Source of the DNA: Candidatus Tumulicola sp.
GTDB lineage: Bacteria > Vulcanimicrobiota > Vulcanimicrobiia > Vulcanimicrobiales > Vulcanimicrobiaceae
DNA length: 64,000 bases
NCBI GenBank assembly: GCA_036490475.1
Contig: DASXDT010000006.1
Span: 124,001 to 188,000 of the forward strand
Reading direction: 5' to 3'
Positions 24,677 through 33,970 of this stretch are shown here, piece after piece (positions within the stretch are counted from its first letter, which is position 1; each line of letters opens with the position of its first letter). Made by a program: the position numbers and the translations under genes. Under the pieces are notes generated by a model that was not told the origin of the DNA, made no database searches, and saw nothing but the letters and a program-made list of their open reading frames with translations.

Positions 24677-26107
24677 CTAACGCACCAACGGCAGCACGTC
24701 GCTGGGCGTAAGCGGATAGAAGGTCATGATCACGACTGCTACCGTGCATATGCCGGCGCTCAGCCAAGCAAGCGGGACGAACGGCCGTACGTCTCGCACC
24801 CGATGCTGCGTCTGCGAATACATTGCAAACACGACCTTAGCGTAGGCGTACAGCGAAATCGCCGTACCGACGATCAGCAGCGCGGCCATCCAAACGTAGC
24901 CGGCTCCGACGCTCGAGGACAGGATCAAGATTTTTCCGAGGAAGCCGGCGGTGGGCGGCAGTCCCGCCATTCCGATTAGGAAGAACGTCATCGAGGCAGC
25001 CAGCCAGGGGCGGCGCTGTGCCAGCCCGGCGTAGTTGCCAAGCCACGAGCCTTCTTCCCCTCCACCCGACATCGCGGCAGCGACCGCGAACGCCCCGAGG
25101 TTCATAAACGAATACGCGACCAGGTAATACATGGCGTAGCGCAGCCCGAGGGCCGTCGTGCCTGCCATTGCGGTGAGAATATACCCGACCTGTGCGATGC
25201 CGGAATAGGCCAGCAGCCGCTTGAGATCGTGCTGCGCCAACATGCCGACGTTGCCGGCAATCATCGAGATCCCAGCCACGATCCAGATCGGCAACAGCAC
25301 CGCCCCGGCGGCCGCCGACGGCAACGCGGCATACGCGAATCGAGCGAAAACTGCCAACACCGCGGCTTTGGTTGCCACGCTCATGAACGCGGTGACCGGC
25401 AACGGCGCGCCTTCGTACACATCGGGCGCCCACGTATGGAACGGAACCAAACTCATCTTGAACGCCAAGCCGACTAAGAACAAGCCGGCACCTAACCAAA
25501 AAATCGGACTGGACGCCAACGCCGGATTCACGAAATCGGCGAACTGCACGCTACCGGTCGCGCCGAAGAGCAGACCCATTCCATAGAGCATGAAGCCCGA
25601 CGCAGTCGAGCTGAGGATCAAGTATTTGAGCGCGGCCTCGCGCGCGGTCTTGCGATCGACGAGACCGCACAGACAATACAGCGCCAGCGAAAGCAGTTCG
25701 AGGCCGAGGAAGACCGTCATGAGATTGGCGGAGCCGGCCATCAGCATAGCGCCGCACGCGCTCCACAACATCAAGGCAACGGTGCCGCCGAGCACTTCTT
25801 CGTCACCGAGGGCTCCATATAAGACGAGCGATCCGGCCAACGCGATCAGAACGACGATTTCGAAGACGGATGTAAAACCGCCGGTGAGAAATCCGCCGAA
25901 AAACGTACTGCGATCGTGACCGTATTGACTCGCCGCGAATCCGGCCGCGGCGGCGGCTCCGGCCAGCCCGATGGCGATGTTCAGATAGCGCGGCGCGTGC
26001 TTACGCGAAAAGAGATCCGCCACCAGCACCAGCAGTCCGGCGACGCCGACGATCCCGATCGGCAGCAGCGCCAACCAGTCGCCGGTCGTAAACGGAAGCG
26101 CGATCAC
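24677..26107 (-). CDS. nuoN: NADH-quinone oxidoreductase subunit N
   Basis: A 476-residue membrane subunit of complex I, one of the three antiporter-like proton-pumping subunits. It has about 14 helices and the conserved NuoN region VPFHTWAPDVYEGAPLPVTAFMSV with KLLAYSGIAQVGY-type sequence (RLLAYSGIAQVGYIL). I set the start at GTG 26107, which overlaps the nuoM stop as GTGA and fits the normal N-terminus; the longer open frame upstream is only the shadow of nuoM. Last gene of the nuo operon. Confidence 0.93.
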   Translation of the reverse strand: MIALPFTTGDWLALLPIGIVGVAGLLVLVADLFSRKHAPRYLNIAIGLAGAAAAAGFAASQYGHDRSTFFGGFLTGGFTSVFEIVVLIALAGSLVLYGALGDEEVLGGTVALMLWSACGAMLMAGSANLMTVFLGLELLSLALYCLCGLVDRKTAREAALKYLILSSTASGFMLYGMGLLFGATGSVQFADFVNPALASSPIFWLGAGLFLVGLAFKMSLVPFHTWAPDVYEGAPLPVTAFMSVATKAAVLAVFARFAYAALPSAAAGAVLLPIWIVAGISMIAGNVGMLAQHDLKRLLAYSGIAQVGYILTAMAGTTALGLRYAMYYLVAYSFMNLGAFAVAAAMSGGGEEGSWLGNYAGLAQRRPWLAASMTFFLIGMAGLPPTAGFLGKILILSSSVGAGYVWMAALLIVGTAISLYAYAKVVFAMYSQTQHRVRDVRPFVPLAWLSAGICTVAVVIMTFYPLTPSDVLPLVR

Positions 26108-27492
26108 TTCGGAATCCCCGCAAATGCGGCCATGATCGCGTGCGGCTGCACGCCGACGATGACCAGCGCGGCCAACAGCGGCGCGACCGCTAATCCTTCG
26201 AGCCAGTTCATATCCGGACGTATCGGTAAATCGTCGACCGGGGGACCGTTCATTACATCCTGATACAGGCGGATAAAGTATGCCGATGCGAGGACGATCG
26301 CGACCAACGCGACGATCGCGGCCCACAGTCCGCCGGCCTGGTAGACGCCGATCAGAATCACGAGCTCGCCCGCAAAACCGGCCAAGCCGGGCAAACCGAG
26401 TGCGGCGACGCACGCAATGCAAAACGCCCCCGCCATGCGCGGATTGTCGCGGCCGAGTCCGCCAAGCCGCAGGACCGAACGCGTTCCTTCACGCTCCTCG
26501 ACGTACCCCAACAGCAGAAACAGCGCGGCCGAAAACAGTCCGTGCGCGACCAGATACACCATCGCGCCTTCGAGCGCGACGCGATTACCGATTGCGACGG
26601 CGATCAGAATCAAGCCTAAGTGCGAAAGCGAAGAATACGCCACGATGCGCTTCGCGTCGTTCGCGACCAGCGCCGCAACGGCTCCGTACAACAACGAAAT
26701 CGCGCCCAGCACGATGAGCAACGGTGCGTACTCGTGCACGTAGTCCGGTAAGAACGCTAGCCCGATCGCCAGGAATCCGTACAAGCCGGCTTTGGACTGC
26801 ACCGCGGAAACGACGGCGACCATCGGCGATGGTAAAGCAGAGTACGTCAACGGCATCCACGTGTGCAGCGGCCACACCGGCGTTTTCACGAGAAACGCTA
26901 TTGCAAAGCCGGCAAAGATCCACGGAGCCCACGCGCCGGCGAGATGCACGTCGGTACGGCCGATGACGTCGGTCGAACCGTAAATGACGCCGAACGCGGC
27001 GGTTGCCATCAGCAACAACAAGCCGCCCGCAAAGTTGTAGATGAAGTAGCGCCAGGCCGTGGCCGGATGCACGCTCCACCCGATCAATCCGAGGAAGACC
27101 GGCACGAGCATCAGATCCCAAAACAGTGCAAATGCCAGCAGATCGCGCGAGAGAAACAATCCCAGCATCGCGCCTTCGAGCACCAGCATCCACGCGACGA
27201 AGCCGCGCGTTCGCGGCACGTTAGTGACCGCGATGGCGCATGCCGTGCAGAGCGCCAACAACAGTGCTAGCCAAAATGAAACGGGCGTTGAGCCAAAGTG
27301 AAATGCCGCTTCGAACGGGCGGGAAAGCCAGCGGAAACTCCACTCCTGGTCGACACCCGCGATGGTCATGACGAACGTGGCAACCGCGACGATCGTTCCG
27401 AGCACGCGCGAAATCCGATTGTCGTCGCGTGGTAGCGCGCACAGCACGCCGGCACCGACGAACGGCAGCAGAATGGTCGCAAGTACCAGCAT
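26104..27492 (-). CDS. nuoM: NADH-quinone oxidoreductase subunit M
   Basis: A 462-residue antiporter-like membrane subunit of complex I. Conserved features include AIAFLVKTPVWPLHTWMPLTYS with the functional Lys in helix 7 (the LVKTP segment) and RIVAYSSLSHLGLILIA. The ATG at 27492 shares one base with the nuoL stop (TGATG). Its C-terminal PK-stop overlaps the nuoN GTG by four bases. Length is a little shorter than the enterobacterial protein but normal for the family. Confidence 0.93.
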   Translation of the reverse strand: MLVLATILLPFVGAGVLCALPRDDNRISRVLGTIVAVATFVMTIAGVDQEWSFRWLSRPFEAAFHFGSTPVSFWLALLLALCTACAIAVTNVPRTRGFVAWMLVLEGAMLGLFLSRDLLAFALFWDLMLVPVFLGLIGWSVHPATAWRYFIYNFAGGLLLLMATAAFGVIYGSTDVIGRTDVHLAGAWAPWIFAGFAIAFLVKTPVWPLHTWMPLTYSALPSPMVAVVSAVQSKAGLYGFLAIGLAFLPDYVHEYAPLLIVLGAISLLYGAVAALVANDAKRIVAYSSLSHLGLILIAVAIGNRVALEGAMVYLVAHGLFSAALFLLLGYVEEREGTRSVLRLGGLGRDNPRMAGAFCIACVAALGLPGLAGFAGELVILIGVYQAGGLWAAIVALVAIVLASAYFIRLYQDVMNGPPVDDLPIRPDMNWLEGLAVAPLLAALVIVGVQPHAIMAAFAGIPK

Positions 27493-29474
27493 CAGTGCGT
27501 TCCCACGGCGGCGATTGCGTAGTACACGATAAAGCACGCTGCCCCAAACGCCAGGACGAGTGCGTACGCACGCACGAGCCCGGTTTCGAAGGAACGCATC
27601 AACGTTCCCAAGCCGCGCGCGACGGTCGCCACCTCGCGAACCGCGCCGTCGATCACGTGTGGATCCACGAAGCGGGTGAAGGCGGCTCCAAGCCACGTCG
27701 ACGGCCGCACGATCAACACGTCGATGGCTTCGTTAAAGTAGAACAGGTGCGTCAAGACCGGCGGAGTGCCGAAGGTCTCCGCACGCAGACGTTCGACCGC
27801 GTTCGCGAGCGCGGCGCCGGTGGCGTAGCGGCTATATGCGGCACCGAATCCCGCGAGCACGAACAGCAGCACGATGCCGGATGCGACGAGTTCGGAAACC
27901 GGCGCTGCGGGCAACGCTTGCAAAGGGAATTGCGGCGCGAAGTATTGCGACCACAGCGAATGCTCGCCGCCAAACATCAACACCGCGCCGATCGCTACCG
28001 TTGGAACGATCAATACTGCAACCGGTAGCCCCATCAACCACGCCGGCGGATGATGGTGCGACGCTGCGTGCGACGGCACGGCAGTCTGCGGACGAGCGAT
28101 ACCCAATTGCGCCGGATCGACATCGCCACGATAGTTGCCCAAGAACGTGACGAACAGCAGGCGGAACATATAGTACGCCGTGATGCCCGCCGTTAGTGCG
28201 CCTGCGAGCGCGAGCCACGGATGTCCGTGCTCCAACGCTCCGTAGATCACTTGGTCCTTCGAGAAGAATCCGCTGAGCGGCGGAATGCCGCAAATCGAGA
28301 GCACGCCGGTAAGAATCGCCCAGAACGCCAGCGGCATGCGTTTGCGCAAACCGCCCATACGCCGCACGTCTTGTTCGTCGGCCAGCGCGTGAATGACGAT
28401 ACCGGCGGCCAAAAAAAGCTGCGCTTTAAAGAATGCGTGCGTAAAGAAATGTGCGACGCCGCCGGTGTACGCGCCGACGCCGACGCCCATGATCATGTAG
28501 CCGATCTGCGACATCGTCGAGTAAGCCAGGATTCGTTTGATATCCCACTGCACGCAGCCGAGAATGCCGCCGGCAACCGCCGTCAAACCGCCAATGACCC
28601 CGGCCAGTTCTTGTGCGTGCGGACTGGCGCTCCACAGCGGAGCGCAGCGCGCGATCAAATAGACGCCGGCCGTGACCATGGTGGCCGCATGAATCAGGGC
28701 CGACACCGGCGTCGGGCCTTCCATCGCGTCGGGCAACCAGGTGTGAAACGGAATCTGGGCCGATTTGGCCGCCGCACCGATAAATAGACCGATGCAAATC
28801 GCGAAGAGCAATCCGGGACCGTACGAACCGGCTGCCGCGAATCCGTCGCCGTACCCGATCGAACCGGTCACCGAGAAGATCGCGAAAATCGCAAACATAA
28901 TGCCGGCGTCGCCGGCGACGTTGATAACCAGCGCTTTACGCGCCGCGGCCACCGCCGACGGGCGCTCGAACCAGAATCCGATCAGGAAATACGATGCGAG
29001 GCCGACGAGACCCCAACCGACGAGCAGCCCGACAAAGTTGTCGGACAACACCAGCGTGAGCATCGCGAACACGAAAAAGTTGAGATAGGCGAAAAAGCGC
29101 GCGTTGGCGCGATCGCCGTCCATATACCCGATCGAATACAGATGGATCAAGAAGCCGACACCGGTGACGATCAAGGTCCACAGCAGCGACAGCGGATCGA
29201 GCAGCAATCCAAAATCGAAGCTACCCGGCATCCACGATCCGAGCATCTGGCGCGCGCCGAGCGCGCTACCGGCATGTTGCGTACCGGCCGGCCACGATAT
29301 GACGGCCAACACGAACGAAACGCCGAGGATCGCACTGGCGAGCCACCCGGCGCGCGCGCGCAACTGTGGGCCGAACGCCCAGCAGAGAATCGCGCCGGCC
29401 AGCGGCAGCAACCAGAGCGCGACGATCGCCGGATACGACCCGTCGACGCCGAGAATATGATGCACGCCGCTCAT
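27492..29474 (-). CDS. nuoL: NADH-quinone oxidoreductase subunit L
   Basis: A 660-residue membrane subunit of complex I, the distal antiporter-like pump with the long lateral helix. Signatures are SIGYMDGD, the AKSAQIPFHTWLPDAMEGPTP motif with Lys in AAAKSAQ, and RILAYSTMSQIGYM. The C-terminal 150 residues contain the hydrophobic amphipathic region expected of the connecting helix. ATG at 29474 overlaps the nuoK stop by four bases (ATGA). Confidence 0.95.
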   Translation of the reverse strand: MSGVHHILGVDGSYPAIVALWLLPLAGAILCWAFGPQLRARAGWLASAILGVSFVLAVISWPAGTQHAGSALGARQMLGSWMPGSFDFGLLLDPLSLLWTLIVTGVGFLIHLYSIGYMDGDRANARFFAYLNFFVFAMLTLVLSDNFVGLLVGWGLVGLASYFLIGFWFERPSAVAAARKALVINVAGDAGIMFAIFAIFSVTGSIGYGDGFAAAGSYGPGLLFAICIGLFIGAAAKSAQIPFHTWLPDAMEGPTPVSALIHAATMVTAGVYLIARCAPLWSASPHAQELAGVIGGLTAVAGGILGCVQWDIKRILAYSTMSQIGYMIMGVGVGAYTGGVAHFFTHAFFKAQLFLAAGIVIHALADEQDVRRMGGLRKRMPLAFWAILTGVLSICGIPPLSGFFSKDQVIYGALEHGHPWLALAGALTAGITAYYMFRLLFVTFLGNYRGDVDPAQLGIARPQTAVPSHAASHHHPPAWLMGLPVAVLIVPTVAIGAVLMFGGEHSLWSQYFAPQFPLQALPAAPVSELVASGIVLLFVLAGFGAAYSRYATGAALANAVERLRAETFGTPPVLTHLFYFNEAIDVLIVRPSTWLGAAFTRFVDPHVIDGAVREVATVARGLGTLMRSFETGLVRAYALVLAFGAACFIVYYAIAAVGTH

Positions 29475-29776
29475 CCGCGCAACAACCTAATATCGTCGAC
29501 GTCGACGTGCCGCTCGGAACGGAACGTCGTGACGACGATCGCGAGGCCGATCGCAGCCTCGGCCGCTGCCACAGTAATCACCAGAAACGCGAAGACCTGT
29601 CCCGCGTTGGCCACCCACGATCTAGCGTAGGCGATAAAGAGCAAGTTGGCGGCATTGAACATCAGCTCTATGCTCATCAACATCACCAGCGGATTGCGAC
29701 GCACCACGACGCCCGCAACGCCGAGAAAGAACATGACCGCCGACAGTCCTACGTAATCGGCAATAGGCACCGGCAC
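29471..29776 (-). CDS. nuoK: NADH-quinone oxidoreductase subunit K
   Basis: A 101-residue three-helix membrane subunit of complex I. The second helix carries the conserved Glu of LMSIELMFNAANL and the third the conserved Glu of ITVAAAEAAIGLAI; both are needed in the central proton pathway. GTG start with a strong GGGGAGGA ribosome binding site seven bases upstream. Only one base separates it from nuoJ. Confidence 0.95.
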   Translation of the reverse strand: MPVPIADYVGLSAVMFFLGVAGVVVRRNPLVMLMSIELMFNAANLLFIAYARSWVANAGQVFAFLVITVAAAEAAIGLAIVVTTFRSERHVDVDDIRLLRG

Positions 29777-29777
29777 G

Positions 29778-30377
29778 TCAGTCTCCTCCCCGCAGAATCG
29801 CCTCGCGGTTCGAGCGTTCGACTTGCTCGGCGTGACGGCGCGTTGGGACGAACGGGCCGCGATCTCCGGCCAACATCACGACCCCGATGACGGCGACCAT
29901 CAGAATCAAGGCGGTGACTTCGAACGGCAACAGATGTACCGTGAATAAGGCTTTGCCGAAGTCAGCGACGCTGCCGAAGACGTTTGCGGTTCCGACAGGT
30001 CCGAGCGTCGACGTACCGCTCGCGGAAACGAGCGTGCCGCGTTGGGTCGAGGCGGCGTACGTCAAAAAACCGAGCGCGCCGAGTAAGATGATGGTTGCCG
30101 GAATCCACACGCGCGGCAACCGGTTCGGTCCCATCGAAAATGGAGCGACGCCGCTGCTGAGCAACGCGATCACGAAAACGAACAGAATCAGGATCGCACC
30201 CGAATACACGATGATCTGCATCACGGCCAAAAATTCGGCCGAAAGCGTCATGTAGAGTGCGGCGAGCGCTGCGAAGTTGGCGAGCAGTGCGACGACGCTG
30301 TAGACCGGTTTCCGCGCCGAAATCGTCCATACCGCGCTGGCAATGACGAACGCGGCTAAGAACCAGAACGCGATCAT
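29778..30377 (-). CDS. nuoJ: NADH-quinone oxidoreductase subunit J
   Basis: A 199-residue, five-helix membrane subunit of complex I. The conserved helix 3 region reads LAVMQIIVYSGAILILFVFVIALL, which holds the pi-bulge involved in coupling quinone reduction to pumping. The C-terminal 25 residues are polar and cytosolic. ATG at 30377 overlaps the nuoI stop by four bases. Confidence 0.95.
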   Translation of the reverse strand: MIAFWFLAAFVIASAVWTISARKPVYSVVALLANFAALAALYMTLSAEFLAVMQIIVYSGAILILFVFVIALLSSGVAPFSMGPNRLPRVWIPATIILLGALGFLTYAASTQRGTLVSASGTSTLGPVGTANVFGSVADFGKALFTVHLLPFEVTALILMVAVIGVVMLAGDRGPFVPTRRHAEQVERSNREAILRGGD

Positions 30378-30970
30378 CCCGCCAGCCCCTTGCGCTGGGT
30401 CTTGAGAATTTCGCCACGGAACGTCGCGGAGTACCCTTCGGCGACGTCGGTCGTGGACTTGATTTCCGCCACGCGACCTAAATCGCCGGGGATCCCGCCG
30501 GGACGCTCGTCAGGCGCGGCGCCGACACCCGCATCGGGCGGCACGAGTAGACGGTTCTTATCGTACACGAACGAACCGCGACGGTAGTCGGCCATTTCGA
30601 AACGCGGGGTAAGCACGATCGCGTCGGTCGGACACGCTTCTTCGCACATGCCGCAAAAGATGCATCGCAGCTCGTCGATCTCGTAGCGCGCGGCGTACCG
30701 TTCGCCGGGCGAGCGCCGTTCGTCCGGAGCGTTCTCGGCACCGATCACGGTGATTGCATTGGCCGGGCACGCGCTCGAGCACAATTCGCAGCCGATGCAG
30801 CGCTCTTTGCCATCGTCGTAGCGGCGTAATTCGTGCAAACCGTGGAAGCGCGGCGCGTGCTGTTTTTTCACCGTCGGGTATTCGATCGTCGGCCGCTTTT
30901 TGAACATGTAGCCGAACGTAATCGAAAAACCCCTGAGAATCGCGCCGACGTTGTAGAGATTTTTTCTCAC
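30374..30970 (-). CDS. nuoI: NADH-quinone oxidoreductase subunit I
   Basis: A 198-residue peripheral-arm subunit with two [4Fe-4S] clusters (N6a and N6b). The two ferredoxin motifs are CIGCELCSSACP and CIFCGMCEEACP, separated by about 45 residues. An N-terminal amphipathic helix (AILRGFSITFGYMFKK) anchors it to the membrane arm. The C-terminal extension beyond the second cluster is about 75 residues. It begins two bases inside the end region of nuoH. Confidence 0.95.
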   Translation of the reverse strand: MRKNLYNVGAILRGFSITFGYMFKKRPTIEYPTVKKQHAPRFHGLHELRRYDDGKERCIGCELCSSACPANAITVIGAENAPDERRSPGERYAARYEIDELRCIFCGMCEEACPTDAIVLTPRFEMADYRRGSFVYDKNRLLVPPDAGVGAAPDERPGGIPGDLGRVAEIKSTTDVAEGYSATFRGEILKTQRKGLAG

Positions 30971-30971
30971 G

Positions 30972-31979
30972 TTATCCTCGCAGCGCCACGATGACGGCGG
31001 TTACCACCAAGTTTAGCGTCGCGATCGGCAGCAGCACTTTCCAGCCAAACGCCATCAGGCGGTCGTAGCGTAGTCGTGGAAGCGTCGCGCGCAGCCAAAT
31101 GTAAAAGAACATGAAGCCGGCGACCTTCATCAAGAACCAAATGACGCCCGGCACCATCGTCAAACCGAACGGCGCGTTCCAGCCTCCGAAAAACAGCAGC
31201 GTGGCGATACACGAGACGGTCAGCATATTCACGTACTCGGCGATGAAGAACAAACCGAAGCGCAAACCCGAATATTCGGTGTGAAACCCGGCGACGAGTT
31301 CGGTTTCGGCCTCGACCAAGTCGAACGGCGTGCGGTTGGTTTCGGCCACCGCCGTGATCACGTACACGACAAACCCGACGATTTGCGGCACGAAGAACCA
31401 CCAGCGGTTTTGGGCTGCCACGATTCCATCGAGCGACGTCGTGCCGGCGAGAATCAGCACGCCGATAAACGACAAAGACATCGCGAGTTCGTAGCTGATC
31501 ATCTGCGCGGTCCCGCGGATGCTGCCTAACAACGGATACTTCGAACCGGAGGCCCAGCCGCCTAACGAGATACCGTACACGCCGATCGACGTAATCGCGA
31601 GAATAACGAGAATGCCGGCGTTGACGTTGCCGATCGCCCACGTTCCCGCGGACGACGAACCGAACGGAATGACCGCGTATACCGCAAAGGCGGTCAACAG
31701 CGAGATGAACGGCGCAAGCCGGTAGATCAGTGGATCGGCAGTTGCCGGCGTCAGATCTTCCTTCAGCATGAGTTTCGCCGCATCGGCGGCCGGCTGCATC
31801 AAGCCCCACGGTCCTACGCGATTCGGCCCGGGGCGCAGCTGCATCCAGCCCAACACTTTGCGTTCGGCCAACATGGAATACGCGAACGTCGTCATTACGA
31901 CGACGAGCAGTACGATCGATTTCACCAAAACGACCAGCCACAACGGCGCGGCATTGACCGTGTCGACGACTCCTTGCAT
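30972..31979 (-). CDS. nuoH: NADH-quinone oxidoreductase subunit H
   Basis: A 335-residue membrane subunit with eight helices that forms the quinone-binding site at the junction of the two complex I arms. Conserved segments are ERKVLGWMQLRPGPNRVGPWG, KLMLKEDLTPATADP and ETNRTPFDLVEAETELVAGF (the acidic loop). The ATG at 31979 overlaps the nuoG stop (TGATG). A longer open frame extends upstream but is the shadow of nuoG. Confidence 0.95.
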   Translation of the reverse strand: MQGVVDTVNAAPLWLVVLVKSIVLLVVVMTTFAYSMLAERKVLGWMQLRPGPNRVGPWGLMQPAADAAKLMLKEDLTPATADPLIYRLAPFISLLTAFAVYAVIPFGSSSAGTWAIGNVNAGILVILAITSIGVYGISLGGWASGSKYPLLGSIRGTAQMISYELAMSLSFIGVLILAGTTSLDGIVAAQNRWWFFVPQIVGFVVYVITAVAETNRTPFDLVEAETELVAGFHTEYSGLRFGLFFIAEYVNMLTVSCIATLLFFGGWNAPFGLTMVPGVIWFLMKVAGFMFFYIWLRATLPRLRYDRLMAFGWKVLLPIATLNLVVTAVIVALRG

Positions 31980-33970
31980 CAACGCGCCACCACGGCAGAG
32001 AGCCCCGCATCGTTGCGCGCCTCGAGCGTGGCCACCGTCGGATCGTTGCGCCACGTACCGCCGCCCGACAAGATGCGCGGTGCGCTGGACGGAGCATCCG
32101 GCGATTGCTCCCAAGCGAACGGTCCGGAACCGAAGCCGAACGAGTCGGACGTCGCTGCGGCGCTCTCTGCAACCGCGCGTTCCAGCGTTTCCTGCGACGG
32201 CAGATCGACGTCCAGCGACTCCGCCAAGCCGATCAACATCTCTAAATCCGAAAGTACGCCGGCCGGCGCTTCGATGGACGCACGAACGTCGAGGACCGCC
32301 CCGGTGAGCGCGGTCGTCGTCCCAAATTTTTCGAAGGCGCCCTTGGCCGGCAGCACGAGGGTCGCCAGCTGTGCGGTTTCGGTGACGAACAGTTCGCTCA
32401 CCGCCAAGAACGGAATCGCAGACAGCGTTTGCGCTATGGCTGCTCCATTGGCGGCGTTGCGAACCGGATTAACGCCGAACAGCGACAGCACGTCGAGTTT
32501 CCCGGCCGCTGCGTCTTCGAACATCTGCACCGCCCCGCGCGCTGAATCTTCGGGACGATAGCCGGGCCGCGCGTTGGGCAACATGCCCATGGCTTCGGCG
32601 CCGCGCGCGTTGCCTTGTTCGCTCGCGATGTAGGTTCGTACACCGGCAATGCCTGCAAACGCTTGCGCGAAGGCGCGTCCGACGGCAGCGTCCACACCGT
32701 CCCAAATCAATGCGACCCGTTCGACGCCGTCCGGAAGCGAAGCGCGCGCTCGTGCGGGATCGTCCTCGCGAATCAGCGTGGCGTTGCCATGCAAGCGCGC
32801 TTTACGTACGCGCAACCACATCACGGGCGCCAGTTCTTCGGGCGAGCCACCGGCGATGACGATCGCCTGCGCGTTCTCCAGCTCCTCGTACGTCCCGCCG
32901 TTTACGCCCGGCGTGGCCTGCCGTTGGCGACCCGCTCGCCAGTCCAAATTGGGCGTGCCGAACTCGCGAAACACGTGCTGCAACACATACGCTTCCTCGT
33001 TGGTCAAGCGTCCGCCGCCGATCGCCCCGGCGCCGTTGGCACCCAAACGCTCGCGCGCCGAACGCAACGCTTTCGCCCACAGGGCAAAGGCGTCGTCCCA
33101 GCCGATTTGCACGAACGTGCCGTTCTTCTTATACAGCGGTTGCGTTACGCGCTCTGGCGAGTTGTAGAAAGCGATATTGTAGCGTCCGCGATCGCACAGC
33201 CAGCCGTCGGACACGGTGTCGTCTTCGATCGACATCGTGCGCAGCAACGTTCCGTACCGAACGTCGGCAAACTCCCCGCAGCCAACCGCACATTGCGTGC
33301 ACGTCGTTTTCGTACGGTTGAGATCCCAGGGACGCGACTTGAACCGATAGGTCTTGGACGTCAACGCACCGACCGGACACAATTCGGTGACGTTCCCCGT
33401 GAAGTTGTGTTCGTACGGACGATCGGTGGCCGTTGCAATGATATCGCCGGCGCCGCGGTCTTTTACGACCAGTTGGCGCTCGTCGGCGATGATATCGTCG
33501 AATCGCACGCATCGTTGACACACGACGCAACGTTCTTCATCGAGCACGATGGTCGGACCGAGATCGACGGCCTTCGGCTTGCGCGTCTTCGGGTCGACGA
33601 CGTCGGACGTCGGTCGCGCGTACGCCATTGCGTAGTCCTGAAGATCGCACTCGCCGCCTTTGTCGCAAATCGGACAATCGAGCGGATGATTGACCAGAAG
33701 TAGTTCGAGAATCATCGCGCGCCCCGCATCCACGCGCTCACCTTGGGTTCGCACCACCATGCCCTCGGCGGCCGGCGTGTTGCAGGCGATCTGCAGCTTC
33801 GGCATACCGTCGATTTCGACCAAACACACGCGGCACAGACCGGCCGGCCCGAGCTTTGGGTGATAGCAGTACACCGGAATTTCTTGCTTGACGGTTTTCG
33901 CCGCTTCGACCAGCAACGTGCCCTTCGGGACGGAAACCGGAACGCCGTCGATCGTCAGGTTGACGTTCAT
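31979..33970 (-). CDS. nuoG: NADH-quinone oxidoreductase subunit G
   Basis: A 663-residue peripheral-arm subunit. The N-terminal region holds the iron-sulfur ligands: a [2Fe-2S] site around CYHPKLGPAGLCRVCLVEIDG, the His/Cys site HPLDCPICDKGGECDLQD, and CVVCQRCVRFDD. Next is CTQCAVGCGEFADV, the start of the molybdopterin-oxidoreductase-like domain, which carries no cofactor in complex I. Shorter than the enterobacterial protein, as in many phyla. The ATG at 33970 overlaps the nuoF stop by four bases. Confidence 0.95.
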   Translation of the reverse strand: MNVNLTIDGVPVSVPKGTLLVEAAKTVKQEIPVYCYHPKLGPAGLCRVCLVEIDGMPKLQIACNTPAAEGMVVRTQGERVDAGRAMILELLLVNHPLDCPICDKGGECDLQDYAMAYARPTSDVVDPKTRKPKAVDLGPTIVLDEERCVVCQRCVRFDDIIADERQLVVKDRGAGDIIATATDRPYEHNFTGNVTELCPVGALTSKTYRFKSRPWDLNRTKTTCTQCAVGCGEFADVRYGTLLRTMSIEDDTVSDGWLCDRGRYNIAFYNSPERVTQPLYKKNGTFVQIGWDDAFALWAKALRSARERLGANGAGAIGGGRLTNEEAYVLQHVFREFGTPNLDWRAGRQRQATPGVNGGTYEELENAQAIVIAGGSPEELAPVMWLRVRKARLHGNATLIREDDPARARASLPDGVERVALIWDGVDAAVGRAFAQAFAGIAGVRTYIASEQGNARGAEAMGMLPNARPGYRPEDSARGAVQMFEDAAAGKLDVLSLFGVNPVRNAANGAAIAQTLSAIPFLAVSELFVTETAQLATLVLPAKGAFEKFGTTTALTGAVLDVRASIEAPAGVLSDLEMLIGLAESLDVDLPSQETLERAVAESAAATSDSFGFGSGPFAWEQSPDAPSSAPRILSGGGTWRNDPTVATLEARNDAGLSAVVAR

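Noticed and set aside
30967-32172. A 401-codon open frame across nuoH
   Set aside because: Composition is Arg-rich with no domain, and the other frame is unmistakable NuoH.
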